A stretch of DNA of 23,713 nt from an uncultured Nocardioides sp. (lineage in GTDB: Bacteria > Actinomycetota > Actinomycetes > Propionibacteriales > Nocardioidaceae). Each line of letters begins with the position of its first letter. The stretch's first letter is position 1. The DNA is taken from contig NZ_CAMPGZ010000037.1 in assembly GCF_946885725.1 (NCBI RefSeq), positions 1 through 23,713 of the forward strand. Direction: 5' to 3'. The notes beneath the pieces are model-generated. The model ran no database searches. It was given only the letters and a program-made list of their open reading frames with translations, and had not been told where the DNA came from. The translations under genes and the position numbers were made by a program. This document shows, piece after piece, positions 1-7,499 of this stretch.

Positions 1-1411
1 CGGCGGACTTGCTGCCGGGGTGGGCGAGCAGGGCGCGTACGGCGTGCTCCAGGCGACGGTCGGGGGAGTCGGCGGCACGGAGGCGGGCGAGCTCGCGATC
101 GGCGAACGCCAGCAGCCGGTCGTCGTCGCGGAGCAGCGCGAGCAGCCCGCGCACGTGCACGTCCTCGAGGCGGTGCAACCGCGGCGAGTCAGGTGTACGC
201 CGAACCGCCCGGAGCACCTGCTGCGCCTCGCGCAGCGTCCGGTCGGCGCGGGCGAGGTCGTCCACGGGGGTGCCGCTGGCCGCGACGGCGTCGTGCCGGC
301 GCAGCAGGGGGAGGACCACGTCGTCGGTGACGCGCTCGGCGTCGCCGCGAGCCGACACCGCGAGCAGCACGTGCACGTCCTCGTCGATCACGCCGACCAG
401 CGCGGGTGTCCTCGCGACCTCGGCGGCGTGCAGCACGGCGGCGACGAGCTCGTCGGAGCCGGCCGGCGTCGGCGGCCGCAGCCCGACACCGACGTACCGC
501 CGCCGCTCGACCGGGAACCCGGCCAGCTCGCAGCGCCGGCGCAGGTCGTCGCGGTCGCCGCCGGTGAGCAGGCCGACCAGCAGCTCGTGGTGCAGGCGGC
601 GCTGCTCGCTGTCGCGCTGCCGGTCGTTGAGTCGGTGCAGGGCGAGTGCCGCCGCGCCGCGTTCGGCCACCGCCACCAGCCGCTCGTTCGCGCCGTCCGG
701 GCAGTCGATCACCAGCCGGCCCCAGTCGCGCTCGGGCCGGCCGACCTGGGTGACCAGCCAGCCGGTGCTCTCGTCCCAGGCGGTACGGCGGTCGAGGTGC
801 ACGCCCCGAGAGCGCCGCTCCCAGTCGTCCAGGAAGGCGTCGACGTCGCCGGGTCCCGGCCGGTAGTCGAGCACCCGGTGCCGGCCGTTCTCCAGGACCA
901 CCGCCGAGCCGGCCAGTGCGGCGACGGCGTCGAGGATCTCGCGCGGCCCCGCCTCGGCCACGGACAGGTCGGTGAACACCTCGTGCACGTGCTGCGCCTC
1001 GCGCAGCCGTGCGAGCTGGTCGTCGACGATCCGCTCGCCGACCGACTGCGCGACCGTGGCGAACCGCACCTCGCGGCGCAGCGCCACCAGCGGCAGCCCG
1101 ACCCGGTCGCAGGCCTCCACCAGCGCGGCCGGGACCTCGGTCCAGCGCCGACCGAGCTCGATCGCCAGGCCCGCCGCCCGCGACTCCCACAGCGAGTCGG
1201 CGAACGCGGCCAGCGCCGCCGGCGCCTCCGGCAGTGCGATGCCGGTGGTCAGCACCAGGTCGCCGCCGCGCAGCAGCGGCCCGATGTCGGGGAGCTCGGT
1301 GGTGTGCACCCAGCGCACGGCGCGGCCCAGCCCGTCGGCACCGGCGAGCACTGTGGGCGACGCGCTGCGCACCGCCGGCATGGTGAGCACGTCGGCCACC
1401 GTCACGGCCAT
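1..1411 (-). CDS. PucR-family transcriptional regulator, 3' end cut by window edge
   Basis: The minus-strand frame is open from an ATG at 1411 to the left edge and gives 470 residues without a stop. The N-terminal ~120 residues match the PucR domain (starts MAVTVADVLTMPAVR, followed by WVHTTELPDIGPLLRGGDLV). A GGDEF-like middle region follows. The last visible residues (RRLEHAVRALLAHPGSKSA) are the lead-in to the PucR C-terminal helix-turn-helix, so the DNA-binding domain lies outside the window and roughly 50-70 residues are missing. PucR proteins are usually activators of neighbouring catabolic genes that respond to the substrate. The gene is divergent from mmsA across 88 bp, so it probably controls the dehydrogenase/aminotransferase operon. 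The family is clear; the ligand is not known. Confidence 0.88.
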   Translation of the reverse strand, partial: MAVTVADVLTMPAVRSASPTVLAGADGLGRAVRWVHTTELPDIGPLLRGGDLVLTTGIALPEAPAALAAFADSLWESRAAGLAIELGRRWTEVPAALVEACDRVGLPLVALRREVRFATVAQSVGERIVDDQLARLREAQHVHEVFTDLSVAEAGPREILDAVAALAGSAVVLENGRHRVLDYRPGPGDVDAFLDDWERRSRGVHLDRRTAWDESTGWLVTQVGRPERDWGRLVIDCPDGANERLVAVAERGAAALALHRLNDRQRDSEQRRLHHELLVGLLTGGDRDDLRRRCELAGFPVERRRYVGVGLRPPTPAGSDELVAAVLHAAEVARTPALVGVIDEDVHVLLAVSARGDAERVTDDVVLPLLRRHDAVAASGTPVDDLARADRTLREAQQVLRAVRRTPDSPRLHRLEDVHVRGLLALLRDDDRLLAFADRELARLRAADSPDRRLEHAVRALLAHPGSKSA

Positions 1412-1499
1412 CGAGGCTCCCGTCAGAGTGTCGGAGAAGTCGCTCAGATCCTACGCTCTGTCGGGTGTGCCGCGGGGCGGGCGCTGCGAGGATCGCGCC
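1412..1499. promoter_or_regulatory. Divergent pucR/mmsA promoter region
   Basis: This 88-bp gap must hold the promoters of both divergent genes. On the minus strand TAGGAT (1453-1448) is a possible -10 for the regulator. A short imperfect inverted repeat, CAGAG at 1424-1428 and CTCTG at 1456-1460, could be part of a regulator site but is too short to trust. GAGGA about 7 bp before 1500 is a ribosome binding site for mmsA. The regulatory role follows from position; the motifs are weak. Confidence 0.4.
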
Positions 1500-3017
1500 A
1501 TGACGACCACGATCACGCACTGGGCCGGCGGTGCGCCGTACCCCGGCACCAGCGACCGGACCGCCCCGGTCACGAACCCCGCCACGGGCGCGGTGACCGG
1601 TGAGCTCGCGCTCGCCTCCCGCGCCGACGCCGACCACGTCATCGCCGCCGCGAGCGCCGCCGCGAAGGAGTGGGGCCGCACCTCGCTGGCGCGGCGGACG
1701 CAGGTCATGTTCGCGTTCCGCGAGCTGCTCAACGCCCGCAAGGGCGAGCTCGCGCGGATCATCACCTCCGAGCACGGCAAGGTGCTCTCCGACGCCATGG
1801 GGGAGATCGCCCGCGGCCAGGAGGTCGTGGAGTTCGCCTGCGGCATCTCGCACCTGCTCAAGGGCGGCCACTCCGAGTCCGCGTCAACCGGCGTCGACGT
1901 GCACTCCAAGCGCGACCCGCTCGGCGTCGTCGGCATCATCTCGCCGTTCAACTTCCCGGCGATGGTTCCGATGTGGTTCTTCCCGATCGCGATCGCGGCC
2001 GGCAACACGGTCGTGCTCAAGCCCAGCGAGAAGGACCCGTCCGCGTCGCTGTGGCTGGCGCAGCTCTGGAAGGAGGCCGGCCTCCCCGACGGCGTCTTCA
2101 ACGTGCTGCAGGGCGACAAGGAGGCCGTCGACGCGCTTCTCGAGCACCCCGACGTCCAGGCGATCAGCTTCGTCGGCTCGACCCCGATCGCGGAGTACGT
2201 CTACGAGAACGCCGCCAAGCACGGCAAGCGGGTGCAGGCGCTCGGCGGCGCCAAGAACCACATGGTCGTCCTCCCCGACGCGGACCTCGACCTCGCCGCG
2301 GACGCGGCGGTCAACGCCGGCTACGGCAGCGCGGGCGAGCGGTGCATGGCGATCAGCGTCCTCGTCGCGGTCGGCTCGATCGCCGACGAGCTGGTCGCGC
2401 GCATCGCGGACCGCACCCGCACCCTGGTCACCGGCGACGGCAACCCGTCGGACGGCAGTGCCGAGGCCGACATGGGCCCGCTCGTCACCAAGGCGCATCG
2501 CGACCGCGTCGCGTCGTTCATCGAGTCCGGCGAGAAGCAGGGCGCCAAGCTCGTCGTCGACGGCCGCGAGGTCCAGGCCAAGGGTGCCGCCGAGGGCCTC
2601 TCTCTCGGCCCCACGCAGTCCGACCACGACACGCCCGACATGGACATCTACCGCGAGGAGATCTTCGGGCCGGTGCTCTCGGTGGTCCGCGCCGAGACCT
2701 ACGAGGAGGCCGTGGCGCTGATCAACGCGAACAAGTACGGCAACGGTACGGCGATCTTCACCAACGACGGCGGTGCTGCCCGTCGCTTCGAGCAGGACGT
2801 ACAGGTCGGCATGATCGGCGTCAACGTGCCGATCCCGGTGCCCGTCGCCTACTACTCGTTCGGCGGCTGGAAGAGCTCGCTGATGGGCGACACCCACGCG
2901 CACGGCACCGAGGGCGTGCACTTCTTCACCCGCGGCAAGGTCGTCACCACCCGGTGGATCGACCCGGCCAACCGCCCCGAGGGCGGCCTCGAGCTGGGGT
3001 TCCCGCGCAATGACTGA
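1500..3017 (+). CDS. mmsA: CoA-acylating (methyl)malonate-semialdehyde dehydrogenase
   Basis: This 505-residue aldehyde dehydrogenase oxidises methylmalonate or malonate semialdehyde with NAD and CoA, giving propionyl-CoA or acetyl-CoA and CO2. The start ATG at 1500 has GAGGA about 7 bp upstream. Seen motifs are SPFNFP (149-154) with the oxyanion Asn151, the cofactor segment VVLKPSEKDPSA, and GSAGERCMAISV with catalytic Cys282. The usual ALDH general-base glutamate motif is replaced by QALGGAKNH, as in the CoA-acylating MMSDH subfamily. Length fits the family (about 500). The downstream aminotransferase overlaps it by 8 bp, so the two are co-translated. That partner suggests the aldehyde comes from beta-alanine, beta-aminoisobutyrate or a similar omega-amino acid rather than only from valine breakdown. 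Confidence 0.93.
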   Translation: MTTTITHWAGGAPYPGTSDRTAPVTNPATGAVTGELALASRADADHVIAAASAAAKEWGRTSLARRTQVMFAFRELLNARKGELARIITSEHGKVLSDAMGEIARGQEVVEFACGISHLLKGGHSESASTGVDVHSKRDPLGVVGIISPFNFPAMVPMWFFPIAIAAGNTVVLKPSEKDPSASLWLAQLWKEAGLPDGVFNVLQGDKEAVDALLEHPDVQAISFVGSTPIAEYVYENAAKHGKRVQALGGAKNHMVVLPDADLDLAADAAVNAGYGSAGERCMAISVLVAVGSIADELVARIADRTRTLVTGDGNPSDGSAEADMGPLVTKAHRDRVASFIESGEKQGAKLVVDGREVQAKGAAEGLSLGPTQSDHDTPDMDIYREEIFGPVLSVVRAETYEEAVALINANKYGNGTAIFTNDGGAARRFEQDVQVGMIGVNVPIPVPVAYYSFGGWKSSLMGDTHAHGTEGVHFFTRGKVVTTRWIDPANRPEGGLELGFPRND

Positions 3018-4356
3018 GACCAGCGACCTGACCCAGATCACGCCCGAGCGCGCCTACGAGCTCGACCGCCGGCACGTCTTCCACTCCTGGTCCGCCCAGG
3101 CCCAGATCACCCCGATGGTGGTCACCAAGGCCGAGGGCAGCTACCTCTGGGACCAGGACGACAACCGGCTGCTCGACTTCACCTCGCAGCTCGTCTACAC
3201 CAACCTCGGCCACCAGCACCCGCGGATCGTCGCCGCGATCCAGGAGCAGGCAGCCACGCTGTGCACAGTCGCGCCGCAGCACGCCAACGCCACCCGCTCC
3301 GAGGCGGCCCGGCTCATCGCCAGCCACACCCCGGACGGCCTCGACAAGGTGTTCTTCACCAACGGCGGCGCGGACGCCAACGAGCACGCCGTGCGCATGG
3401 CGCGGCTGCACACCGGCCGGCCCAAGGTGCTCACGACGTACCGCAGCTACCACGGCGGCACCCAGCTCGCCATCAACATGACCGGCGACCAGCGGCGGTG
3501 GGCCAACGACAGCGCGTCGGCCGGGACCGTGCACTTCTTCGGGCCCTACCCCTACCGCAGCCCGTTCCACTCCACCTCCGTCGAGGAGGAGTGCGAGCGC
3601 GCGCTGGCGCACCTGGAGCAGACCATCCTGTTCGAGGGGCCGGAGACGTTCGCGGCGGTCGTGCTCGAGTCGATCCCCGGTACGGCGGGGGTGCTGGTGC
3701 CGCCACCCGGGTACCTGCGCGGCGTCCGGGAGCTGTGCGACCGCTTCGGCATCCTGCTCATCGCCGACGAGGTCATGGCCGGGTTCGGCCGGGCCGGCCG
3801 CTGGTTCGCCGTCGAGCACGACGGGGTCGCGCCGGACCTGATGACCTTCGCCAAGGGCGTGAACTCCGGCTACGTCCCGCTCGGCGGCGTCGCGATCAGC
3901 GGCCCGGTCGCGGCGACGTTCGACAACCGGGCCTACCCGGGCGGGCTGACCTACTCCGGCCACCCGCTGGCGTGCGCCGCGGCAGTCGCCACCATCCGCG
4001 CGATGGAGGACGACCGGGTCGTCGAGCACGCCGCGGCGCTGGGCGAGGAGGTCTTCGGCCCCCGGCTGCGGGACCTGGCCGACAGCGACCCGTGGGTCGG
4101 CGAGGTGCGTGGCACCGGCGCGTTCTGGGCGGTCGAGCTCGTCGCCGACAAGGACACGCGCGAGCCGCTGGCGCCGTACCCGGGCAGCAGCCCGCAGATG
4201 GCCGCCGTCCTCGCCGCCTGCAAGCGCCGCGGCCTGCTGCCGCTGACCGTCGTCAACCGGGTGCACCTGGTGCCGCCGCTGACCGCGACCGCCAGCCAGG
4301 TGCACGAGGCCGTCGACATCCTCACCGAGGCGCTGGCCGAGGCCCGCGACGCGTAG
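3010..4356 (+). CDS. Class III PLP-dependent aminotransferase (omega-amino acid type)
   Basis: This 448-residue class III aminotransferase moves the amino group of an omega- or beta-amino acid to pyruvate or a keto acid and releases a semialdehyde. The fold-type I signatures are present: NGGADANEHAVRMAR binds the cofactor phosphate, IADEVMAGFGR carries Asp253 (pyridine nitrogen), and LMTFAKGVNSGYVPLGG carries the Schiff-base Lys282. Length is normal. The ATG lies inside the end of mmsA (8-bp overlap), indicating translational coupling. Coupling to a malonate-semialdehyde dehydrogenase suggests beta-alanine or a related beta-amino acid as substrate, with the divergent PucR protein as likely regulator. 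Taurine-pyruvate or other omega-aminotransferase activity cannot be excluded from sequence. Confidence 0.88.
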   Translation: MTETSDLTQITPERAYELDRRHVFHSWSAQAQITPMVVTKAEGSYLWDQDDNRLLDFTSQLVYTNLGHQHPRIVAAIQEQAATLCTVAPQHANATRSEAARLIASHTPDGLDKVFFTNGGADANEHAVRMARLHTGRPKVLTTYRSYHGGTQLAINMTGDQRRWANDSASAGTVHFFGPYPYRSPFHSTSVEEECERALAHLEQTILFEGPETFAAVVLESIPGTAGVLVPPPGYLRGVRELCDRFGILLIADEVMAGFGRAGRWFAVEHDGVAPDLMTFAKGVNSGYVPLGGVAISGPVAATFDNRAYPGGLTYSGHPLACAAAVATIRAMEDDRVVEHAAALGEEVFGPRLRDLADSDPWVGEVRGTGAFWAVELVADKDTREPLAPYPGSSPQMAAVLAACKRRGLLPLTVVNRVHLVPPLTATASQVHEAVDILTEALAEARDA

Positions 4357-4420
4357 GACAACGATTCGTCTGCGGTCGGCCCGTGTGAATCACCCCGTAA
4401 ACCGCAGACGAATCGTTGTC
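4357..4420. terminator. Perfect 20-bp inverted repeat between convergent genes (REP copy 1)
   Basis: The arms 4357-4376 and 4401-4420 are perfect reverse complements, separated by a 24-nt loop (4377-4400). The left arm starts directly after the aminotransferase stop codon; the right arm runs into the stop codon of the minus-strand gene. A strong stem with no T-run between converging genes suits a bidirectional actinobacterial terminator. The arm core CGATTCGTCTGC matches the arms of the repeats at 10212-10274 and 12582-12643 (CGATTCGTCCGC), so it also belongs to a small repeat family. Confidence 0.8.
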
Positions 4421-5165
4421 AGGCCTGCTCGTCCGGAAGGGTGATCTCGGCCCAGACGAGCTTGCCGCTGCCGGGGCCTTCCTCGATGCCCCAGGCGGTG
4501 GTGAGCGCGTCGATGAGGAGCAGGCCGCGGCCGTGCTCCTGGGTGGTGCTGGGCGGCTGCGGCTCGGGCGTGCCCTGGCCGAAGTCGATGACGTCGATGC
4601 GCAGGGTGCGCTGGGTCAGTGACAGCTGGATGCGGAAGGCCGAGTCGGCGTGGGTCACCGCGTTGGCGGCGAGCTCGCTGGCGACCAGCAGGGCCGGGTC
4701 GATCAGCGGCTGCAGCGACCAGTCGGTCAGGGTCGCGGTCACGAACCGGCGGGCCAGCGCGGCGCTGGTCAGCGCCTTGGGCAGCTCCAGCACGGACTGC
4801 CGTGTCGCGCGGGCGCCGACGGAGGCGAGCAGGTCGACGAGGTAGTCGATCTCCTCGTCCTTGAGCACGTAGCCCTCGACGTGCTCGCGCACCCAGGTGT
4901 CGTCGGCCTCGTGGCCGGAGTAGACCACGACCTTCGAGGTGGGGGAGAGCTCGCGGATCCGGCTCAGCACCTCCCGGCCGGCGAGGTCGGGGAGGCCGAG
5001 GTCGAGCACGACCACGTCGGGGTGCTGCTCCTCGGCGAGCCGGACCGCCTCGGCGCCGTCGCGGGCCTCGGCCACGACCTCGAACCCGCCGTGGACGCGC
5101 AGCGCGGTGCGGACGAGACGTCGTACGTCGTCGACGTCGTCCACGAGGAGGGCACGGATCGGCAC
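4419..5165 (-). CDS. Response regulator receiver fused to RsbW-like HATPase
   Basis: The 248-residue protein has two domains. Residues 1-120 form a CheY-like receiver with acidic Asp9/Asp10, phosphoacceptor Asp55 (VVVLDLGLPD), Ser83 and Lys102. Residues about 130-248 form a GHKL ATPase of the anti-sigma/RsbW type: N-box SELAANAVTHA, DFGQGTP and a HGRGL glycine loop. There is no DNA-binding domain, so output is probably through the ATPase, for instance a phosphorylation-controlled kinase or anti-sigma switch (inference). The start is GTG at 5165, 9 bp after the stop of the upstream histidine kinase, so the two form an operon and likely a signalling pair. Its 3' end meets the inverted repeat at 4357-4420. 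Confidence 0.85.
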   Translation of the reverse strand: MPIRALLVDDVDDVRRLVRTALRVHGGFEVVAEARDGAEAVRLAEEQHPDVVVLDLGLPDLAGREVLSRIRELSPTSKVVVYSGHEADDTWVREHVEGYVLKDEEIDYLVDLLASVGARATRQSVLELPKALTSAALARRFVTATLTDWSLQPLIDPALLVASELAANAVTHADSAFRIQLSLTQRTLRIDVIDFGQGTPEPQPPSTTQEHGRGLLLIDALTTAWGIEEGPGSGKLVWAEITLPDEQA

Positions 5166-5174
5166 GAGGCAAAC

Positions 5175-7148
5175 CTAAGGGGAGAACACGGTCGTGTCGT
5201 GCGCGGGGAGCTCCAGCACGAACGAGCCGCTGGGGCGGTCGGGGGTCGGCGCCTCGTAGCGGGTGTCCCCGCCGTGGGCGCGGGCGAGCTGTCGGGCGAT
5301 GTAGAGGCCGAGGCCGGTGCCGCCGGCGCGGCCGGAGGCGAACCGGTCGAACAGCCTGTCGCGGAGCTCCTCGGGAACGCCGCCGCCGTTGTCGGCGATG
5401 CGTACGACGACCGACTCGTCGGTGCTCTCGGCCGACACCTGCACCGGCGGCGCGCCGTGGCGCACGGCGTTGCCGACGAGGTTCTCGAGCACCTGAGCCA
5501 GCCGGTCGCGGTCGCCCTCGACGGTCAGGTCGGGCACGTCGTCGAGCACGATGTCCGCCTGTGGCAGTGTCGACTTCACGGTCATCACGACGGCGTCCAC
5601 GAGCTCGGGCACGCGCACCGGCGCGCGGTTCAGCTCGAGCGCCCGGGACTGCAGCCGGGAGGTGGTCAGCAGGTCGGACAGCAGTCGCCGCAGGCGCCCG
5701 CTGCCGGAGGAGATCGCCCCGACGATGTCGTTGCGCTCCTCGTCGGTGAGCTCGGCGGCGTGCGCTGCGAGCAGGTCGGCCGACCCGGCCAGCAGCCCCA
5801 CCGGCGTGCGCAGCTCGTGGGCGGTGACCGCGAGGAACTGCGACTGCTCGTCCGCGGCCGCCCGCAGCTTGGCGTTGAGCCCCTCCAGCTCCCGGTTCGC
5901 GTCCGCGAGCGCGGTCACGGCCTGCTCCCGCTCCTGCTCCAGGCGGCGCCGCTCGGTCGTGTCCCGGGTGACTTTGGTGAAGCCGACGTGCTCGCCCTCG
6001 GCGTTGAACACGGCGGTGATCAGCACGCTGGCCCAGTAGCGGGACCCGTCCTTGCGGACCCGCCAGCCCTCCTCCTCGTACTGCCCCTCGCGCAGCGCCT
6101 CCTCGAGCTCGCGCTCGGGGTGCCCCTCCTCCGCGATCTCCGGCGGGTAGAACACCCGGAAGTGCTGCCCGATGATCTCGTCGGCGGGGTAGCCCTGGCT
6201 GCGCTGGGCGCCGCTGTTCCAGCTCATCACGTGACCGGACGGGTCCAGCATGAAGATGGCGTAGTCCTCGACGGCCTCGACCAGCAGCCGGAAGCGCTCC
6301 TCGCTGCGGCGGAGCCGCTCCTGCGCCTGGTGCTCCGCGGTGACGTCCTGGAGCTGCATGAAGAGGTACAGCGCCCGTCCGGCCGAGTCGCGGACCGGCG
6401 CGAGGGTGGTCCGGACCAGCGGTGCGGCAGTGGCTCCGGTCAGCGTGTGCTCGAGGTGGACCACCTGGACCGGGCTGGACCGGATCCGCTCGAGCGCCGA
6501 TTCGATGACGTCGTCGCCTTCCGGCACGTGGTCGGCGTACCGGGTCCCGATCAGCTCGGACTCGTCCCGGCCGACCAGGATGGCCAGAGCCCGGTTGACC
6601 CGGATCAGCCGGCCGGTGAGCGTCAGCGTCGCCATGCCGATCGCGGCGCCGTCGAAGACCTCGCGGAACCGCTCCCGGTGCTCGTCGAGCAGCAGCTGGT
6701 CGTCGTCGGCGGGCACCCGCGCCGCCGCGGGGGTCGGGGGAGTGCGGCCGGCGATCTCCACGAGCCGCTCGATCAGCGTCTCCAGGGCGATCCCCTTCTC
6801 GAGGAACGCCGCCGCGCCGAGCTTCAGCGCCTGCTCGGCCAGCCCGTGCTCCTCGAAGCCGGTGAACATCACGACCCGGGTCCCAGGGGACTCCGCTACG
6901 ACCTGGGGCAGCGCCTCCAGCCCGTCGGTGCCCGGCATCGACACGTCGAGCAGCATCAGCGCCGGCTGGTGCTGCATGGCCAGGGCGACCGCCTCCGCCC
7001 CGTCCGCTCCCTCGGCCACCACGTCGAAGAGGCCCGACACCCGGAGACGGGTACGTAACAGACGGCGCACGTCAGGGGCGTCGTCGACTACGACGACGGA
7101 CAGGCGGTCGGTCACAGCCGGACCGTAACCGGAAACGGGGTCCGTCAT
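5175..7148 (-). CDS. Hybrid sensor histidine kinase (REC-PAS-PAS-HisKA-HATPase)
   Basis: The 657-residue cytoplasmic signalling protein lacks membrane segments. An N-terminal receiver domain (about 17-133) has Asp22/Asp23, phosphoacceptor Asp68, Thr96 and Lys118. A PAS domain follows at about 160-275, then a second PAS/PAC at 282-400 (WNSGAQRSQGYPADEIIGQ, and a WRVRKDGSRYWAS PAC core). A linker coiled coil (400-435) leads to HisKA with His444 in AVTAHELRTPV. The ATPase has N-box NLVGNAVRHG, G1 DNGGG and G2 GTGLGLYIARQL. The start is ATG 7148; an in-frame GTG at 7115 would lose 11 residues and is the main alternative. It precedes the REC-ATPase gene in an operon. PAS domains suggest redox, light or small-ligand sensing; the cue is unknown. 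Confidence 0.9.
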   Translation of the reverse strand: MTDPVSGYGPAVTDRLSVVVVDDAPDVRRLLRTRLRVSGLFDVVAEGADGAEAVALAMQHQPALMLLDVSMPGTDGLEALPQVVAESPGTRVVMFTGFEEHGLAEQALKLGAAAFLEKGIALETLIERLVEIAGRTPPTPAAARVPADDDQLLLDEHRERFREVFDGAAIGMATLTLTGRLIRVNRALAILVGRDESELIGTRYADHVPEGDDVIESALERIRSSPVQVVHLEHTLTGATAAPLVRTTLAPVRDSAGRALYLFMQLQDVTAEHQAQERLRRSEERFRLLVEAVEDYAIFMLDPSGHVMSWNSGAQRSQGYPADEIIGQHFRVFYPPEIAEEGHPERELEEALREGQYEEEGWRVRKDGSRYWASVLITAVFNAEGEHVGFTKVTRDTTERRRLEQEREQAVTALADANRELEGLNAKLRAAADEQSQFLAVTAHELRTPVGLLAGSADLLAAHAAELTDEERNDIVGAISSGSGRLRRLLSDLLTTSRLQSRALELNRAPVRVPELVDAVVMTVKSTLPQADIVLDDVPDLTVEGDRDRLAQVLENLVGNAVRHGAPPVQVSAESTDESVVVRIADNGGGVPEELRDRLFDRFASGRAGGTGLGLYIARQLARAHGGDTRYEAPTPDRPSGSFVLELPAHDTTVFSP

Positions 7149-7259
7149 GCCTCGACTTCGCGATGGGGTGCCCGACGCGAACTGAGCAACTCCGCCGGGG
7201 GCCAACCACCGGGGCAACCCGCGGGCGGCAGGCGGTCGGCATCCGGTCCGGCCGGGGCG

Positions 7260-7265
7260 TATGCT
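7260..7265 (+). promoter_or_regulatory. Possible -10 box upstream of the SNF2 helicase
   Basis: TATGCT at 7260-7265 matches the sigma-A/HrdB -10 pattern. No convincing -35 stands 17 bp upstream (CGGCAT at best). If used, it would make a transcript starting near 7272 with a leader of about 230 nt before the helicase start. Confidence 0.35.
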
Positions 7266-7413
7266 GGTCGTGGACGCGGGACCTGCCGCGTCCCCGAGCC
7301 CGGTCCACGACCGGCGGCAGTCACCGCGGGGGTCCTCGGCGCACGTCGGATTCAGCACGTCCGGCAGCGGCGCCGGTCCCGGAGCCCCGGTCATCTGTTG
7401 CGCTGCCGCTGCC
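7266..7413 (+). other. Hairpin-rich region in the 351-bp gap before the helicase
   Basis: The gap 7149-7499 has no credible gene. It holds two notable inverted repeats. The first pairs 7266-7275 with 7303-7312 (10 perfect bp) and nests a second stem, GGGAC at 7278-7282 with GTCCC at 7290-7294. The second pairs 7363-7371 with 7405-7413 (9 perfect bp). They lie between the divergent kinase and helicase genes, downstream of the possible -10 at 7260. They could form a structured 5' leader or small RNA, or be chance in GC-rich DNA. No known riboswitch, RNase P, SRP or tmRNA signature was recognised. Confidence 0.4.
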
Positions 7414-7499
7414 CGCCGCACTCGCGGGGAAAGACCAGGGCCTGACCGAGGCGGTACGTCGCATCGCCGCCTCGTGACGACAACGTTGAGGAGACGTGC

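Noticed and set aside
20..1603. Long plus-strand and minus-strand frames overlapping the first 1.8 kb
   Set aside because: Low-complexity Arg/Ala/Pro-rich translations typical of shadow frames in GC-rich DNA; the PucR frame accounts for the region.
7195..7260. Possible c-di-AMP (ydaO-type) or other riboswitch in the GGGGGCCAACC-containing stretch
   Set aside because: Key conserved blocks of known riboswitch classes are absent and the neighbouring genes do not fit.
7426..7445. GGGGAAAGACCAGGG resembling the RNase P RNA P4 strand
   Set aside because: The partner strand with ACAGA and the rest of the RNase P core are missing.
7163..7477. 104-residue plus-strand frame before the helicase
   Set aside because: Arg/Pro/Ser-rich with no domain, no ribosome binding site, and it overlaps the inverted repeats.
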